A stretch of DNA of 64,000 nucleotides from Candidatus Vondammii sp. HM_W22 (GTDB lineage: Bacteria; Pseudomonadota; Gammaproteobacteria; Chromatiales; Chromatiaceae), in the NCBI RefSeq assembly GCF_022530855.2, contig NZ_CP099567.1, forward strand, positions 2,480,001 through 2,544,000. The letters are read 5' to 3'. The position numbers and the translations under genes are program-made. Under the pieces are notes generated by a model that did not search any database, was not told the DNA's origin, and saw only the letters and a list, made by a program, of their open reading frames with translations. This document shows, piece by piece, positions 47,625 to 56,081 of this stretch. How positions within the stretch are numbered: position 1 is the stretch's first letter; the number at the start of each line of letters is the position of its first letter.

Positions 47625-48503
47625 ATGCAAACCAACAGCCCATACTATCTCCATGACAATGATGCTTACAAAAGCTGGTGCGATGAAAAGCTTCAGAATT
47701 ATCCAGCTTCTCTGGAAGATTTGATTGTCGAGATCAATGATCAGCAGCACCTGACGCCAGCGGAACACCAAGCGGTCATGACACTGATCAAAAAAGTCGG
47801 CATGGCGATCTATGCAAGCCATAATGGCAACCCTCATGACAAAGAGCTGATTCGTAGCCTTGGGCTGCAGTTCGGTCTAGACCACCTTGATCACAATATG
47901 TGTGCGGATGAAGACGCCATCACCTCACTGGCGGTACAGCCGGATGCCTTGCATAAAGGCTATATCCCATACTCGAACCGCCCCATCGCTTGGCACACCG
48001 ACGGCTATTACAACAACATGAGCCAGCAGATCCACGGGCTGCTGCTCCACTGCGTTCAACCGGCCGCAAACGGGGGAGCCAATGAATTTCTGGACCATGA
48101 AATCATTTACATGCAGTTGCGGGATATAAACCCGATTTATATTCATGCGCTGATGAATCCCGAGGCGATGACTATCCCGGCCAATATTGTCGATGGCAAA
48201 GAGTTACGGCCCGCCCGCACCGGCCCGGTGTTTCAGATCCGTAACGATGGCAGATTGCATATGCGCTACACAGACCGCAGCCGCAGTATCGAGTGGCGGG
48301 ATGACCCGGCCACCCAGGAGGCCGTCACAGAACTGAAGCGGCTGCTCAGGGCAGACTCTCCCTACCATTTCAAAGGAACGCTTCAGGCCGGCCAGGGGTT
48401 GATCAGCAACAATACCCTCCACACCCGTGATAGTTTTGAAGATGGCGACAGTGAACGTCTGCTCTATCGCGCCCGCTACTTTGACAGTATTAAGGGGGCC
48501 TGA
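47625..48503 (+). CDS. TauD/TfdA-family Fe(II)/2-oxoglutarate dioxygenase
   Basis: 292-residue TauD/TfdA-like oxygenase. The iron-binding facial triad is visible as His124 and Asp126 in IAWHTDGYYN and His266 in NNTLHTRDSFED, with Arg282 in LLYRARYFD in the usual 2-oxoglutarate-binding position. Such enzymes hydroxylate or cleave small substrates such as sulfonates or betaines. The neighbour downstream encodes a GBBH-like (DUF971) domain, the domain fused N-terminally to TauD in gamma-butyrobetaine hydroxylase, so a quaternary-amine or related substrate is conceivable. That is inference only. A 77-base gap separates the two genes. Confidence 0.87.
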   Translation: MQTNSPYYLHDNDAYKSWCDEKLQNYPASLEDLIVEINDQQHLTPAEHQAVMTLIKKVGMAIYASHNGNPHDKELIRSLGLQFGLDHLDHNMCADEDAITSLAVQPDALHKGYIPYSNRPIAWHTDGYYNNMSQQIHGLLLHCVQPAANGGANEFLDHEIIYMQLRDINPIYIHALMNPEAMTIPANIVDGKELRPARTGPVFQIRNDGRLHMRYTDRSRSIEWRDDPATQEAVTELKRLLRADSPYHFKGTLQAGQGLISNNTLHTRDSFEDGDSERLLYRARYFDSIKGA

Positions 48504-48580
48504 CAGGCACCAAAAGTATTGATACACATGAGCCGCTATGCAATTATCCGCCACCCCATTTTATTATCACGAGTTGCCAC

Positions 48581-49219
48581 ATGAGTAACCAGCCCCCGAA
48601 AAGAGTCCCATCAGAGATCAATCTTCACAGTAAATCACGACTGCTGATCATTGAGTACGCCGATGGCAAGCGATTTGAGTTGCCATGTGAGTATCTGCGC
48701 GTCTTCTCAAGAGCCATGGAGGTGCGAGCCATGGAAGGACCCATCACAGGCAAGGAAGGAGTCAATGTCACCGAGATTCAAGCTCAGGGGCGGTACGCCA
48801 TCCGATTGATATTCGATGACGGCCACGACACCGGCATCTACTCTTGGGACACACTCTACGACCTAGGGGAAAACAAGGAGAAAAACTGGCAGACGTATCT
48901 CAAACAGCTGGAAGAGATCGGTTATGACCGGAATGCTGATACGGCAAAGCCGCGCAAGGTCAAACTTCTCTATTTCACCTATCTGGTAAAAAAACTCCAT
49001 CGGAAGTCAGAAGAGGTAGATCTCGCTGAATCAGTAAAAGATGTTGCATCACTGCTCGAATGGGTCCGCCGACGCAACCGCGACAAAGCCCATCTGTTTA
49101 AAGAGGGGAGTGTTCAAGTGACGATCAACAAGCAGTTCTCAGAGCCGTTTACCTTGCTTGAAGACGGCGATGAGATCGCCTTCATTCCAACCTCGCCGAT
49201 CGCCCCCGTTGCTGACTGA
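48581..49219 (+). CDS. DUF971 (GBBH-like) domain fused to MoaD/ThiS-like domain
   Basis: 212 residues in two parts. Residues about 8-105 are a DUF971/GBBH-like domain (SKSRLLIIEYADGKRFELPC, EYLRVFSRAMEVR, and the hallmark YAIRLIFDDGHDTGIYSWDT then LYDLG). Residues about 126-206 resemble a MoaD/ThiS beta-grasp domain (VKLLYFTYLVKKL, SVKDVASLLEWVRRR, VQVTINKQF, LLEDGDEIAFIPTSPIA). MoaD needs a C-terminal Gly-Gly to be activated; here the chain ends PIAPVAD, so it is probably a structural or regulatory version. DUF971 alone is widespread; the fusion is less usual to my knowledge. Confidence 0.82.
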   Translation: MSNQPPKRVPSEINLHSKSRLLIIEYADGKRFELPCEYLRVFSRAMEVRAMEGPITGKEGVNVTEIQAQGRYAIRLIFDDGHDTGIYSWDTLYDLGENKEKNWQTYLKQLEEIGYDRNADTAKPRKVKLLYFTYLVKKLHRKSEEVDLAESVKDVASLLEWVRRRNRDKAHLFKEGSVQVTINKQFSEPFTLLEDGDEIAFIPTSPIAPVAD

Positions 49220-49255
49220 TCTATGCATTTATTGTAAATGACGATGCCATCGATA

Positions 49256-49903
49256 TCATGCCGATGGATCATCATTATTCTCAATTCGTTCATTGAAAAT
49301 ATTGGCGACCATTGCCATCTTGACCAGCTCTGCCAGCGAGTTTGCCTGCATCTTCTCCATCACCCGGGCACGATGCGCCTCTACCGTTTTTGCGCTGACA
49401 CCCAGCGCAAGCGCTATCTCTTTGTTGGCCCGGCCATTGGTGACCATCTCCATTACCTGATGTTCACGAGGGGTAAGCGCTGCCAGCCGCGCAGCAATTT
49501 CTGACCTCTCTGCCTGAAGCGACCGTTGCTCTACATCAATTATCAAGGCATTTCTTATACTATCGAGCAGCAGTTCGTCATTAAAGGGTTTTTCAATAAA
49601 ATCGACTGCACCTACCTTCATGGCACGTACCGCCATCGGGACATCACCATGTCCGGTGATGATGATGACTGGGATTCTGATCTGCTGTTCTACGAAGTAC
49701 TCCTGGAGTTCTATTCCGCTCATTCCAGGCATTCTCACATCCAGCAGAAGACACCCCGCCCGCCCGGGATAATAGTTGCGGATAAACTCATCGGCAGAGC
49801 CAAAAACCTCCACATTCATGCCGACGCTCTCAATCAGCCATTTCAGTGAATTACGCATCGCCTGATCATCATCCACCACGAAAACAGTCGCTTTATTACC
49901 CAT
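49256..49903 (-). CDS. FixJ/TodT-type response regulator
   Basis: 215-residue regulator: receiver domain (1-120) with the acidic pocket Asp11-Asp13, phospho-acceptor Asp55 in CLLLDVRMPGMSG, Thr in IIITGHGDVPMAV and Lys in FIEKPFNDE. A LuxR-type helix-turn-helix follows (about 145-205; LTPREHQVMEMVTNGRANKE, ALGVSAKTVEAHRARVMEKM). The arrangement is that of FixJ/StyR/TodT. It overlaps the sensor kinase gene upstream by eight bases, so the pair forms an operon, convergent with the DUF971-MoaD gene 36 bases away. Target genes are not evident; the adjacent cluster is a candidate. Confidence 0.94.
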   Translation of the reverse strand: MGNKATVFVVDDDQAMRNSLKWLIESVGMNVEVFGSADEFIRNYYPGRAGCLLLDVRMPGMSGIELQEYFVEQQIRIPVIIITGHGDVPMAVRAMKVGAVDFIEKPFNDELLLDSIRNALIIDVEQRSLQAERSEIAARLAALTPREHQVMEMVTNGRANKEIALALGVSAKTVEAHRARVMEKMQANSLAELVKMAMVANIFNERIENNDDPSA

Positions 49904-52499
49904 CTCTCTCCTCCCCGCTCGGAATCATAATGCTGAACCGGGTGCCACCTTCTTCTAAACGTTCCGCACTGATTTTTCCGTTATGATCTTCAATAATCGT
50001 CTGACTGATAACCAGCCCCATCCCCATGCCACTCTGCTTGGTAGTATAAAAAGGTTCGAACAGGCGGCCCATCGCCTCATCCTGGATTCCAGGCCCCGAG
50101 TCCAGCACCTCAATAAGGATGTATCCTCCCGCCTGACAACTTGTTCGAATAATCAGGCTGCGTTCATCTTCCTGTATTTCCAGCAGGGCATCAAGGGCAT
50201 TTCTGACCAGATTTAGCAGTACCTGCTCGATCTGCACCACATCTACCCTGGCTTTCAACAAAACCAGACTCAGCTCCTGCTCGATAACCACATTCGCTTT
50301 TCGTGCCTGAAACTCGACAAATGAGCAGACCTCTTTCACCAGCTGGTTGATATCTGCAACACTGCGGATCGGCGGCTGTTTACCGATCAAGCTGCGCAGG
50401 CGCTTGATAATCTCTCCTGCACGGTCGGCCTGGGAGTTAATCTGGCCCAGAGCATGAAGAATATCGTCCCCCCCGTTGCCACTCAACTGCAAACGGCGTA
50501 CACAACCATTCGCATAATTGGCAATGGCTGACAACGGCTGATTCAATTCGTGAGCCAGCCCAGTCGCCATCTCACCCATGGTGCTCAGGCGGCATACATG
50601 AATCAGCTCCTGTTGATGTTCCCGTGCCTGGTGTTCGGCCTGACGCACAGCAGTGATATCACGGCCATAGATATTCACATAACCAAGGTCTACCACGGGC
50701 GTTATCAGCAGAGAGTATATGCGGTCATCGCTGACCAACTGGGATTCCCAATCCTTGCCCGACAGAAAAACATCTGAAATCCGTTTTTTCCAGTAGAGCG
50801 GTAGTGTCTGTCCCTGCTCACAGCCCCAGTATTCGAGCAGGGGAGCACTGGCAGCATTGGCATAAATAATCACCCCGGGCTGGTTGACTCTAAGCACAGG
50901 ACTGGGACTCTCCGATGGGAATTTCGCCAGACTTCTGATCACCTGCTCAGCCCGCCGCCGGTTCGACATATCGTGCATATAGACCGTAAACACAACCCGG
51001 GTCTGGAGCTGAATTGGTTTTATCGCGATCTCAACAGGCAGCTGGTTGCCTTCCCGGGTAACAGCCCACATCTCATGCTGGACCTCTTCTTTCTGATCAC
51101 CGGGATTTTCAAGAAAACTGTTAAGCATATTGCGGAACACTGGCTGATTTTTCACGTCCAGCATCAATTCGGCAAAACTCTCTCCAATCACTTCATCCCG
51201 ATCATGCCCCAAAGTCTGGGCCGCCGTGTTATTAAACTCGATAATTCGCCCGGTCTCATCAATGGTAACAATAGAATCTAGGGCAGCCTCCATAATCGTG
51301 CGCTTCAGCGCCTCGGACTCCTGCATCTCAAATTCATGCTGCTGTCGCATCTCATCCCTGGCATCCCGCACCAGCCGGATAAACTGCTTAATCCAGTCTT
51401 CCAATACAAACAGTTGGTTACCCTGCTCAATAATCGGTTGAGCTTCACCCAGCGCCCGCCGTGAAAAAAGTGAAATACGCCGAAGTATCCGATTCAACCG
51501 TTCCGATAACAGATAGAAGACAAGGGTAAAAATAGTGACAAAGGCCGTTGCTGTTATAATTCGCTGCCGCCGCTCCAATCCCGCAACCCGGCCCCTGATC
51601 ACCTCCATCACTGTATTGGGTACCAGCGTGGCAAACTGGATATTGATGGTCGATCCTTCATACTCGAAAAAAGATTGGTCAGTCACCTGATAGTCATGCT
51701 CCACCTTTTCCATCAATACCCCAGGTGGCAACCTCTTGTAATCACTGCTGGAAAGAAAGCGCTGCTCATCTGCATCCAGCAGACCTACCACCACATCATC
51801 CAGGGCAACCCCCTGTTGTGATGAGGTGAGAAATTGCTCATCGATGGGTGCCATCATCATCAGCAGACCCATGACGGTACCAGTGGCATCTTCTGCCGTC
51901 TCAGATACCAGAAGGTAGGGTTCATCACCGAGGGTGGTAAGCAGCGCCTGCACCCGGTTTTCACTTGAAAAAAGCTCGTTGATACCCGCCAGCTCGGAAG
52001 GCAAGTTGCGTTTTCCGACCTGATAAATCTCGCGGGTTCGACCTTGTTTATCGATCAGCAAAATGTGGCTCGGCTGAATCAGCGTCCGCCAAAGGGCTGT
52101 ATTGGGCAGCCAGGGGGGCGTATTGTAATAGACAAACGGCACTTCTCTGTCACTCTCAAGCCAATGGACAGGCTCCAAATACTGAGACAACTTGCGATGA
52201 TTTGCCAAAAGACGGATGGTTGATGTGTGGGCCGTTACGTAGTTGTTATAACGAATCAACGTCTCTCTGGCCTGCTGCTCCAGGCGGACCTTCAGTTCAT
52301 CGGCAAAAATACTCTTCAGCGCCCGGGGCTGCACCTGCTCCAGCACGAGCCAGACGAACAGGCCGCAGAATAAGCCAACCAAAATCGCCAACAGGGGCAT
52401 GGGTATGCGCCGTAATAGATTGGGACGTGATATTAACGGACTCTGCATTGTTCCAGCATTATGACGGCCAAAAGGAACTGTCGCCAGTCTCTGTTGCAT
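49896..52499 (-). CDS. Membrane PAS sensor histidine kinase (FixL-like)
   Basis: 867 residues: helix at about 35-55, a large extracytoplasmic sensor region (about 56-315), a second helix (about 318-338), a PAS domain (about 400-510, ALDSIVTIDETGRIIEFNNT), a second PAS-like region (about 525-630), then HisKA with the phosphorylated His650 in GLAHELNQPLSAIANYANG. The ATPase domain has N (LLNLVRNALDAL), G1 (LDSGPGI), F (FEPFYTTKQSG) and G2 (MGMGLVIS) boxes. The HELNQPL box is the FixL/TodS-like kinase type. A start at 52448 (18th codon) is an alternative. No haem-binding PAS signature was identified, so the stimulus is unknown. Confidence 0.93.
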   Translation of the reverse strand: MQQRLATVPFGRHNAGTMQSPLISRPNLLRRIPMPLLAILVGLFCGLFVWLVLEQVQPRALKSIFADELKVRLEQQARETLIRYNNYVTAHTSTIRLLANHRKLSQYLEPVHWLESDREVPFVYYNTPPWLPNTALWRTLIQPSHILLIDKQGRTREIYQVGKRNLPSELAGINELFSSENRVQALLTTLGDEPYLLVSETAEDATGTVMGLLMMMAPIDEQFLTSSQQGVALDDVVVGLLDADEQRFLSSSDYKRLPPGVLMEKVEHDYQVTDQSFFEYEGSTINIQFATLVPNTVMEVIRGRVAGLERRQRIITATAFVTIFTLVFYLLSERLNRILRRISLFSRRALGEAQPIIEQGNQLFVLEDWIKQFIRLVRDARDEMRQQHEFEMQESEALKRTIMEAALDSIVTIDETGRIIEFNNTAAQTLGHDRDEVIGESFAELMLDVKNQPVFRNMLNSFLENPGDQKEEVQHEMWAVTREGNQLPVEIAIKPIQLQTRVVFTVYMHDMSNRRRAEQVIRSLAKFPSESPSPVLRVNQPGVIIYANAASAPLLEYWGCEQGQTLPLYWKKRISDVFLSGKDWESQLVSDDRIYSLLITPVVDLGYVNIYGRDITAVRQAEHQAREHQQELIHVCRLSTMGEMATGLAHELNQPLSAIANYANGCVRRLQLSGNGGDDILHALGQINSQADRAGEIIKRLRSLIGKQPPIRSVADINQLVKEVCSFVEFQARKANVVIEQELSLVLLKARVDVVQIEQVLLNLVRNALDALLEIQEDERSLIIRTSCQAGGYILIEVLDSGPGIQDEAMGRLFEPFYTTKQSGMGMGLVISQTIIEDHNGKISAERLEEGGTRFSIMIPSGEERDG

Positions 52500-52562
52500 C
52501 GGTCAGGGGAAACGGGGATTTTCAGTTGGCTGGAAAGCGTGGAAATCAGATGAACCCAAGCG

Positions 52563-52570
52563 GCTAAGCC
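52563..52570 (+). repeat. Target duplication, left (gctaagcc)
   Basis: GCTAAGCC directly before IS256 copy D; identical to 53881-53888 directly after it. Confidence 0.95.
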
Positions 52571-53880
52571 GAGCCTGTAAAGTTTTCTGTGTAACAGCCA
52601 GGGTTAAATATATACCGCTAAGCGTTCTACGAACTCAATCATAAATCTATTCAGTGCTGGTTTCCAATGACGGATCGGCATTGTCCACTTTTTCGATGCG
52701 GCCTGGATTGCCAGATAGATTACCTTCTTTGCCGAGTCATCGGTTGGAAATAATTTCCGTTTTTTGATCACTTTGCGAATGACGCTGTTCAGCGGCTAAT
52801 GGTGTTGTTCGTGCAGATCACTTTTCGTTTGTCCTCCGGGTAGCTGAACAGCGTGTTGATATTCTGCCGATGGGCACGCCAGGAGCGGCTGATCCGGGGA
52901 TACTTGTTGTCCCATCGGTCAGAGAATTTATCCAGCGCCAATAAGGCTTCTTCCTCGGTGATGGACTGGTAAATCTTTTTCAAATCAGCCGTGACAGGCT
53001 TGTAGTCTTTCCAAGGCACGTACTTCATCGAGTTCCGTACCATATGCACGATACAGAGCTGAATCTGGGTATCCGGAAAGGCCATGTTGATGGCATCAGG
53101 AAAGCCTTTTAAGCCATCGACACAGGCAATCAAAATATCCTTCACACCGCGGTTTTGAAGCTCTGTCAACACGTTCAGCCAGAATTTGGCCCCCCCTCAT
53201 TCTCCGATAGCCACATCCCTAATAATTCCTTGTGGCCTTCCAGGTTAACGCCCAGAGCGAGGTAAATCGCTTTGTTGATCACTTTCTTGTCTTGCCTGAT
53301 TTTAACGACAATGCAGTCCAGATAAATAATAGGACAAATCGCATCCAGGAGGCGAGATTGCCATTCAACAACCTGTTCGATAACTGCATCAGTGACTTTG
53401 GATATGAGTGTGGCAGAGACATCGGCCCCATACATCTCCTTGAATATCGTGACGATTTCGCGGGTTGTCATACCTTGGGCATACAAGAAGAGGATCTTGT
53501 CATCCATTGAGGTAAATCGACGCTGGTGCTTCTTAACTAGCTGAGGTTCAAAGCTGCCCGCTCTATCTCGCGGGGTATCCAGTTCAAACTAGCCATCTTC
53601 CGTTTGCAAGGTCTTGCTGGTAGTGCCGTTGCGGCTATTACTCGCTTCGGATTGTTGATGCTTGGCAAAGCCAAGATGATCAGCCAGTTCAGCATTGAGT
53701 GCTGCCTCGACCGTGATCCTGGTCAGCATTTGCCGAAACTCGTTGAGATCTTCTTCAGTTTTGATGTTTTTAGCGGCCGCCTGGGCTATCGCCTGGAGCT
53801 CTTTCTTGTCGATCAGCTGCCTGTCCTCTCCCTTGTTTGGGTTTAATGATAGGCAATTACACAGAATTCAGGATAGTCTC
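52571..53880 (-). mobile_element. IS256-family element, copy D, with perfect 8-base duplication
   Basis: 1310 bases from GAGCCTGTAAAGTTTTCTGT (52571) to ..TACACAGAATTCAGGATAGTCTC (53880). It is flanked by perfect GCTAAGCC repeats, so the borders are certain and the insertion is relatively recent. It lies just upstream of the histidine kinase gene (72 bases from its start). The transposase inside is broken. Confidence 0.95.
52605..53815 (-). pseudogene. IS256-family transposase, copy D, three lesions
   Basis: Compared with copy A: an amber stop replaces the Gln of GQFELDTPRDRAG (near 53590), the G run in SENEGAKFWLN has grown to seven Gs near 53193 and shifts the frame, and the NAIESLNS active-site segment is damaged near 52795 (TNNTISR-stop). 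The intervening segments (YLDCIVVKIRQDKKVINKAI, CVDGLKGFPDAINMAFPDTQ) are otherwise well preserved. Confidence 0.9.
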
Positions 53881-53888
53881 GCTAAGCC
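53881..53888 (+). repeat. Target duplication, right (gctaagcc)
   Basis: Perfect direct copy of 52563-52570 bordering IS256 copy D. Confidence 0.95.
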
Positions 53889-54461
53889 AAGTACCTGCTG
53901 TTCTCAACACACAAGCTCAGTGTCATCCATTAACCGATACAGCACATCCTGATTCATCGAATCCGAATGATTGGCCATGAGGCCTAGCCGGCCTCCACGC
54001 CATGAACCACCACCTCGAACTGGGGAGGGGGCAGCCCTCACTTTCCAGTATCAGCGATACATCAATCTGTGCATGCACCAAGTGTGTTTTCGATCTCGTG
54101 ATGCATTTTGGGGCATCCCGGTCCCCAAAATGCACTCAATCTTCGACAGTCTATATTGCCCAGGCCATCCTGCGTACGCGCCACTTCGCTTATGTGGACT
54201 CCCCTCTGTCAACAACGAAATGATTAAAATATAGGATAATAAAATAAATGCGTGCTTATGTGCGAACTCTAATTTTGGCAGCTAACCCAGGCCCAATGAT
54301 TTTTACGCGAACTGTATGGTTAAATCTCTCCAGCAAGTTTGTTTGCTCTGTGCGAAGCACTGACTCTTACAGTTGATTTGTCATCTACGTTAAGAAGCTT
54401 TTTGTTAGTGATTGTTACGCTTAAGCCAATAACGGCTCAGCTTTATATTCTGTACCTTCCG
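53889..54461. other. Gene-free stretch holding a palindromic repeat
   Basis: No supported coding region on either strand. It contains the palindrome at 54089-54160, which is shared with 63259-63330. Short open frames here have no family resemblance. Confidence 0.55.
54089..54160. repeat. Dispersed palindromic repeat, copy 1
   Basis: TTCGATCTCG-GATGCATTTTGGGG..CCCCAAAATGCACTC..ATCTTCGACA..ATTGCC. A 12-base perfect stem TGCATTTTGGGG/CCCCAAAATGCA (54102-54113 and 54123-54134) encloses a 9-base loop. About 70 bases are shared with copy 2 at 63259-63330, well beyond the stem, so this is a repeat family rather than a chance hairpin. Confidence 0.85.
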
Positions 54462-55340
54462 TCAATAGGGCAAATGCCGTCCTGACCGTTTTGTTTGCGG
54501 TTCTCGTTTGTCAACATGGTTGATAACGGACATCGCACCATTCACAAGATAACTCCTCATGTCAATATTCTTCGTCAATCTCCCGATAGTACCAAAATTT
54601 GTTTTCCACCACTGGAATGCTGAAGCCGCGTCAATCCGATGCATGCTGATGCATCCCTTCCCATTTTAAATGTACCAGCTTCACCGCAGCCTATCGCAAT
54701 ATAGAGATTAACAGCATTTATCGTAGACACAACCTCTAGTGCCGCCCGCAACTTCTCACATTCCGGGTGTGCCTTGATGGCCTGTGCCAATAGCCTATCC
54801 TTTTCCGCTATGTTTTTAACCGTCGGTAAGTAAAGTCTCCATATTGCATTCAATGCCTGGCGAAACTGCTATGCAAAACCTTTTCTCTGCGTCTTCAAGC
54901 ACCCCTTGAACTGTGCCACCTAATCCACCTCTTCTTGATGACACACGTACATTCTCATGATGGACTGCTCTTGTTGCTCAAAAGTCTTGCCATTGATGAA
55001 TTTAATATCAACAAGCTGACTAGCCTGTACGATGGCCAAGGCATCATTTTTATCGGCCTTTTGATTTTACCTTATCTGAGAAACAAGCTTGGCTGATATA
55101 ATGTGGGCATCATGACCATTGTCCTTAGCCACTTGCTTCCAGTAGTTGGAAATCGCACAAGGTTCGAACACGGCAATCGCTAGTTTAGCCATGACCAGAC
55201 AGGATGCAAATTCCCCTGATGCCATTTCATCATTGGTAACTATCTCAGGTCCCTTGACAACGCACACCCGGATAACTTTTTTGGCTAAATCTACACCTGT
55301 AGTCGTTTTCTTCGTTTATTGGGCTCCCATTCTTTGCTTT
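54462..55340 (-). pseudogene. IS110-family transposase, decayed
   Basis: The minus strand begins near 55320 with TTTGVDLAKKVIRVCVVKGP (the DEDD N-terminal motif with Asp), then IAVFEPCAISNYWKQVAKDN and GHDAHIISAKLVSQIR. After a TAA it continues NQKADKNDALAIVQASQLVD, the second acidic region of IS110 enzymes. The rest is in pieces to about 54462 (IKAHPECEKLRAALEVVSTI, AGTFKMGRDASACIGLTRLQ), the last resembling the Tnp_20 domain. Many shifts and stops. No ends could be defined. The stretch 55346-55586 downstream holds nothing recognisable. Confidence 0.8.
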
Positions 55341-55586
55341 AAGGGCAACCAGTTTCTGTTTTAGGGTGAGGGGAGTCCAATTATCTCTCCATCGCCGGTA
55401 GCGAGTAAATTTTGCCCTTAAAGGGATAAAAATAAAATACGGGGGATTGCGCGGTACAGCAAGGTTATCCCCAATACTGTTTCAATCTGATACATTGAGG
55501 AATTGATTGATAGTTTACTCCCAACAACACGGTAGCGTGTCCGTCCGACAAAAAAATACAACTTAAATAAATAAAAATGAGGCCAG

Positions 55587-56081
55587 ATGAACGATCCAAA
55601 GCCAATTGATATCAGCAACGCCATTAGCCCAGGACTCCCACGCCGCTTGGCGGCCATTGTTTATGACAGCTTTTTGGTAGTGGGACTGCTACTATTGGCG
55701 GCCGCGCTGGCCATGCTCCTCGCCGCCTCTATTGGCGGTAAGGAGGCGGCGCTCCACATCTCGGAAAACGTGCTGTTCAAACTTTGGATTGCCCTTGCGC
55801 CACTATTTTTCTTTATCGGCTTCTGGACACATGGCGGCCAGACGCTGGGCATGCGGACCTGGAAGATAATGGTAATCCGACAGGACGGTATGCCGCTCAA
55901 CCTTAAAAATGCACTGATTCGTCTCTTTTGCGCGATCCTCTCATGGCTGCCAATGGGCCTTGGCTTTCTATGGATGCTAGGTGACCAGGATGGATTGACC
56001 TGGCACGACCGGCTCTCCGGGACTCAAATGGTTATGCTGGAAAAAACAGCTCTAAAAAGTAGACGGCTTATTGTTCAGTGA
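55587..56081 (+). CDS. RDD-family membrane protein
   Basis: 164-residue inner-membrane protein with the RDD pattern: an early Arg-Arg (GLPRRLAAIVYDSFLV), two helices (about 28-52 and 67-85), the THGGQTLGMRTWKIMVI segment and a closing GLTWHDRLSGTQMV with the Asp of the family. RDD proteins have no settled role; some have been linked to ion or solute transport. Its 3' end overlaps that of lptG by seven bases (convergent), an arrangement common near lptFG. Confidence 0.9.
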   Translation: MNDPKPIDISNAISPGLPRRLAAIVYDSFLVVGLLLLAAALAMLLAASIGGKEAALHISENVLFKLWIALAPLFFFIGFWTHGGQTLGMRTWKIMVIRQDGMPLNLKNALIRLFCAILSWLPMGLGFLWMLGDQDGLTWHDRLSGTQMVMLEKTALKSRRLIVQ

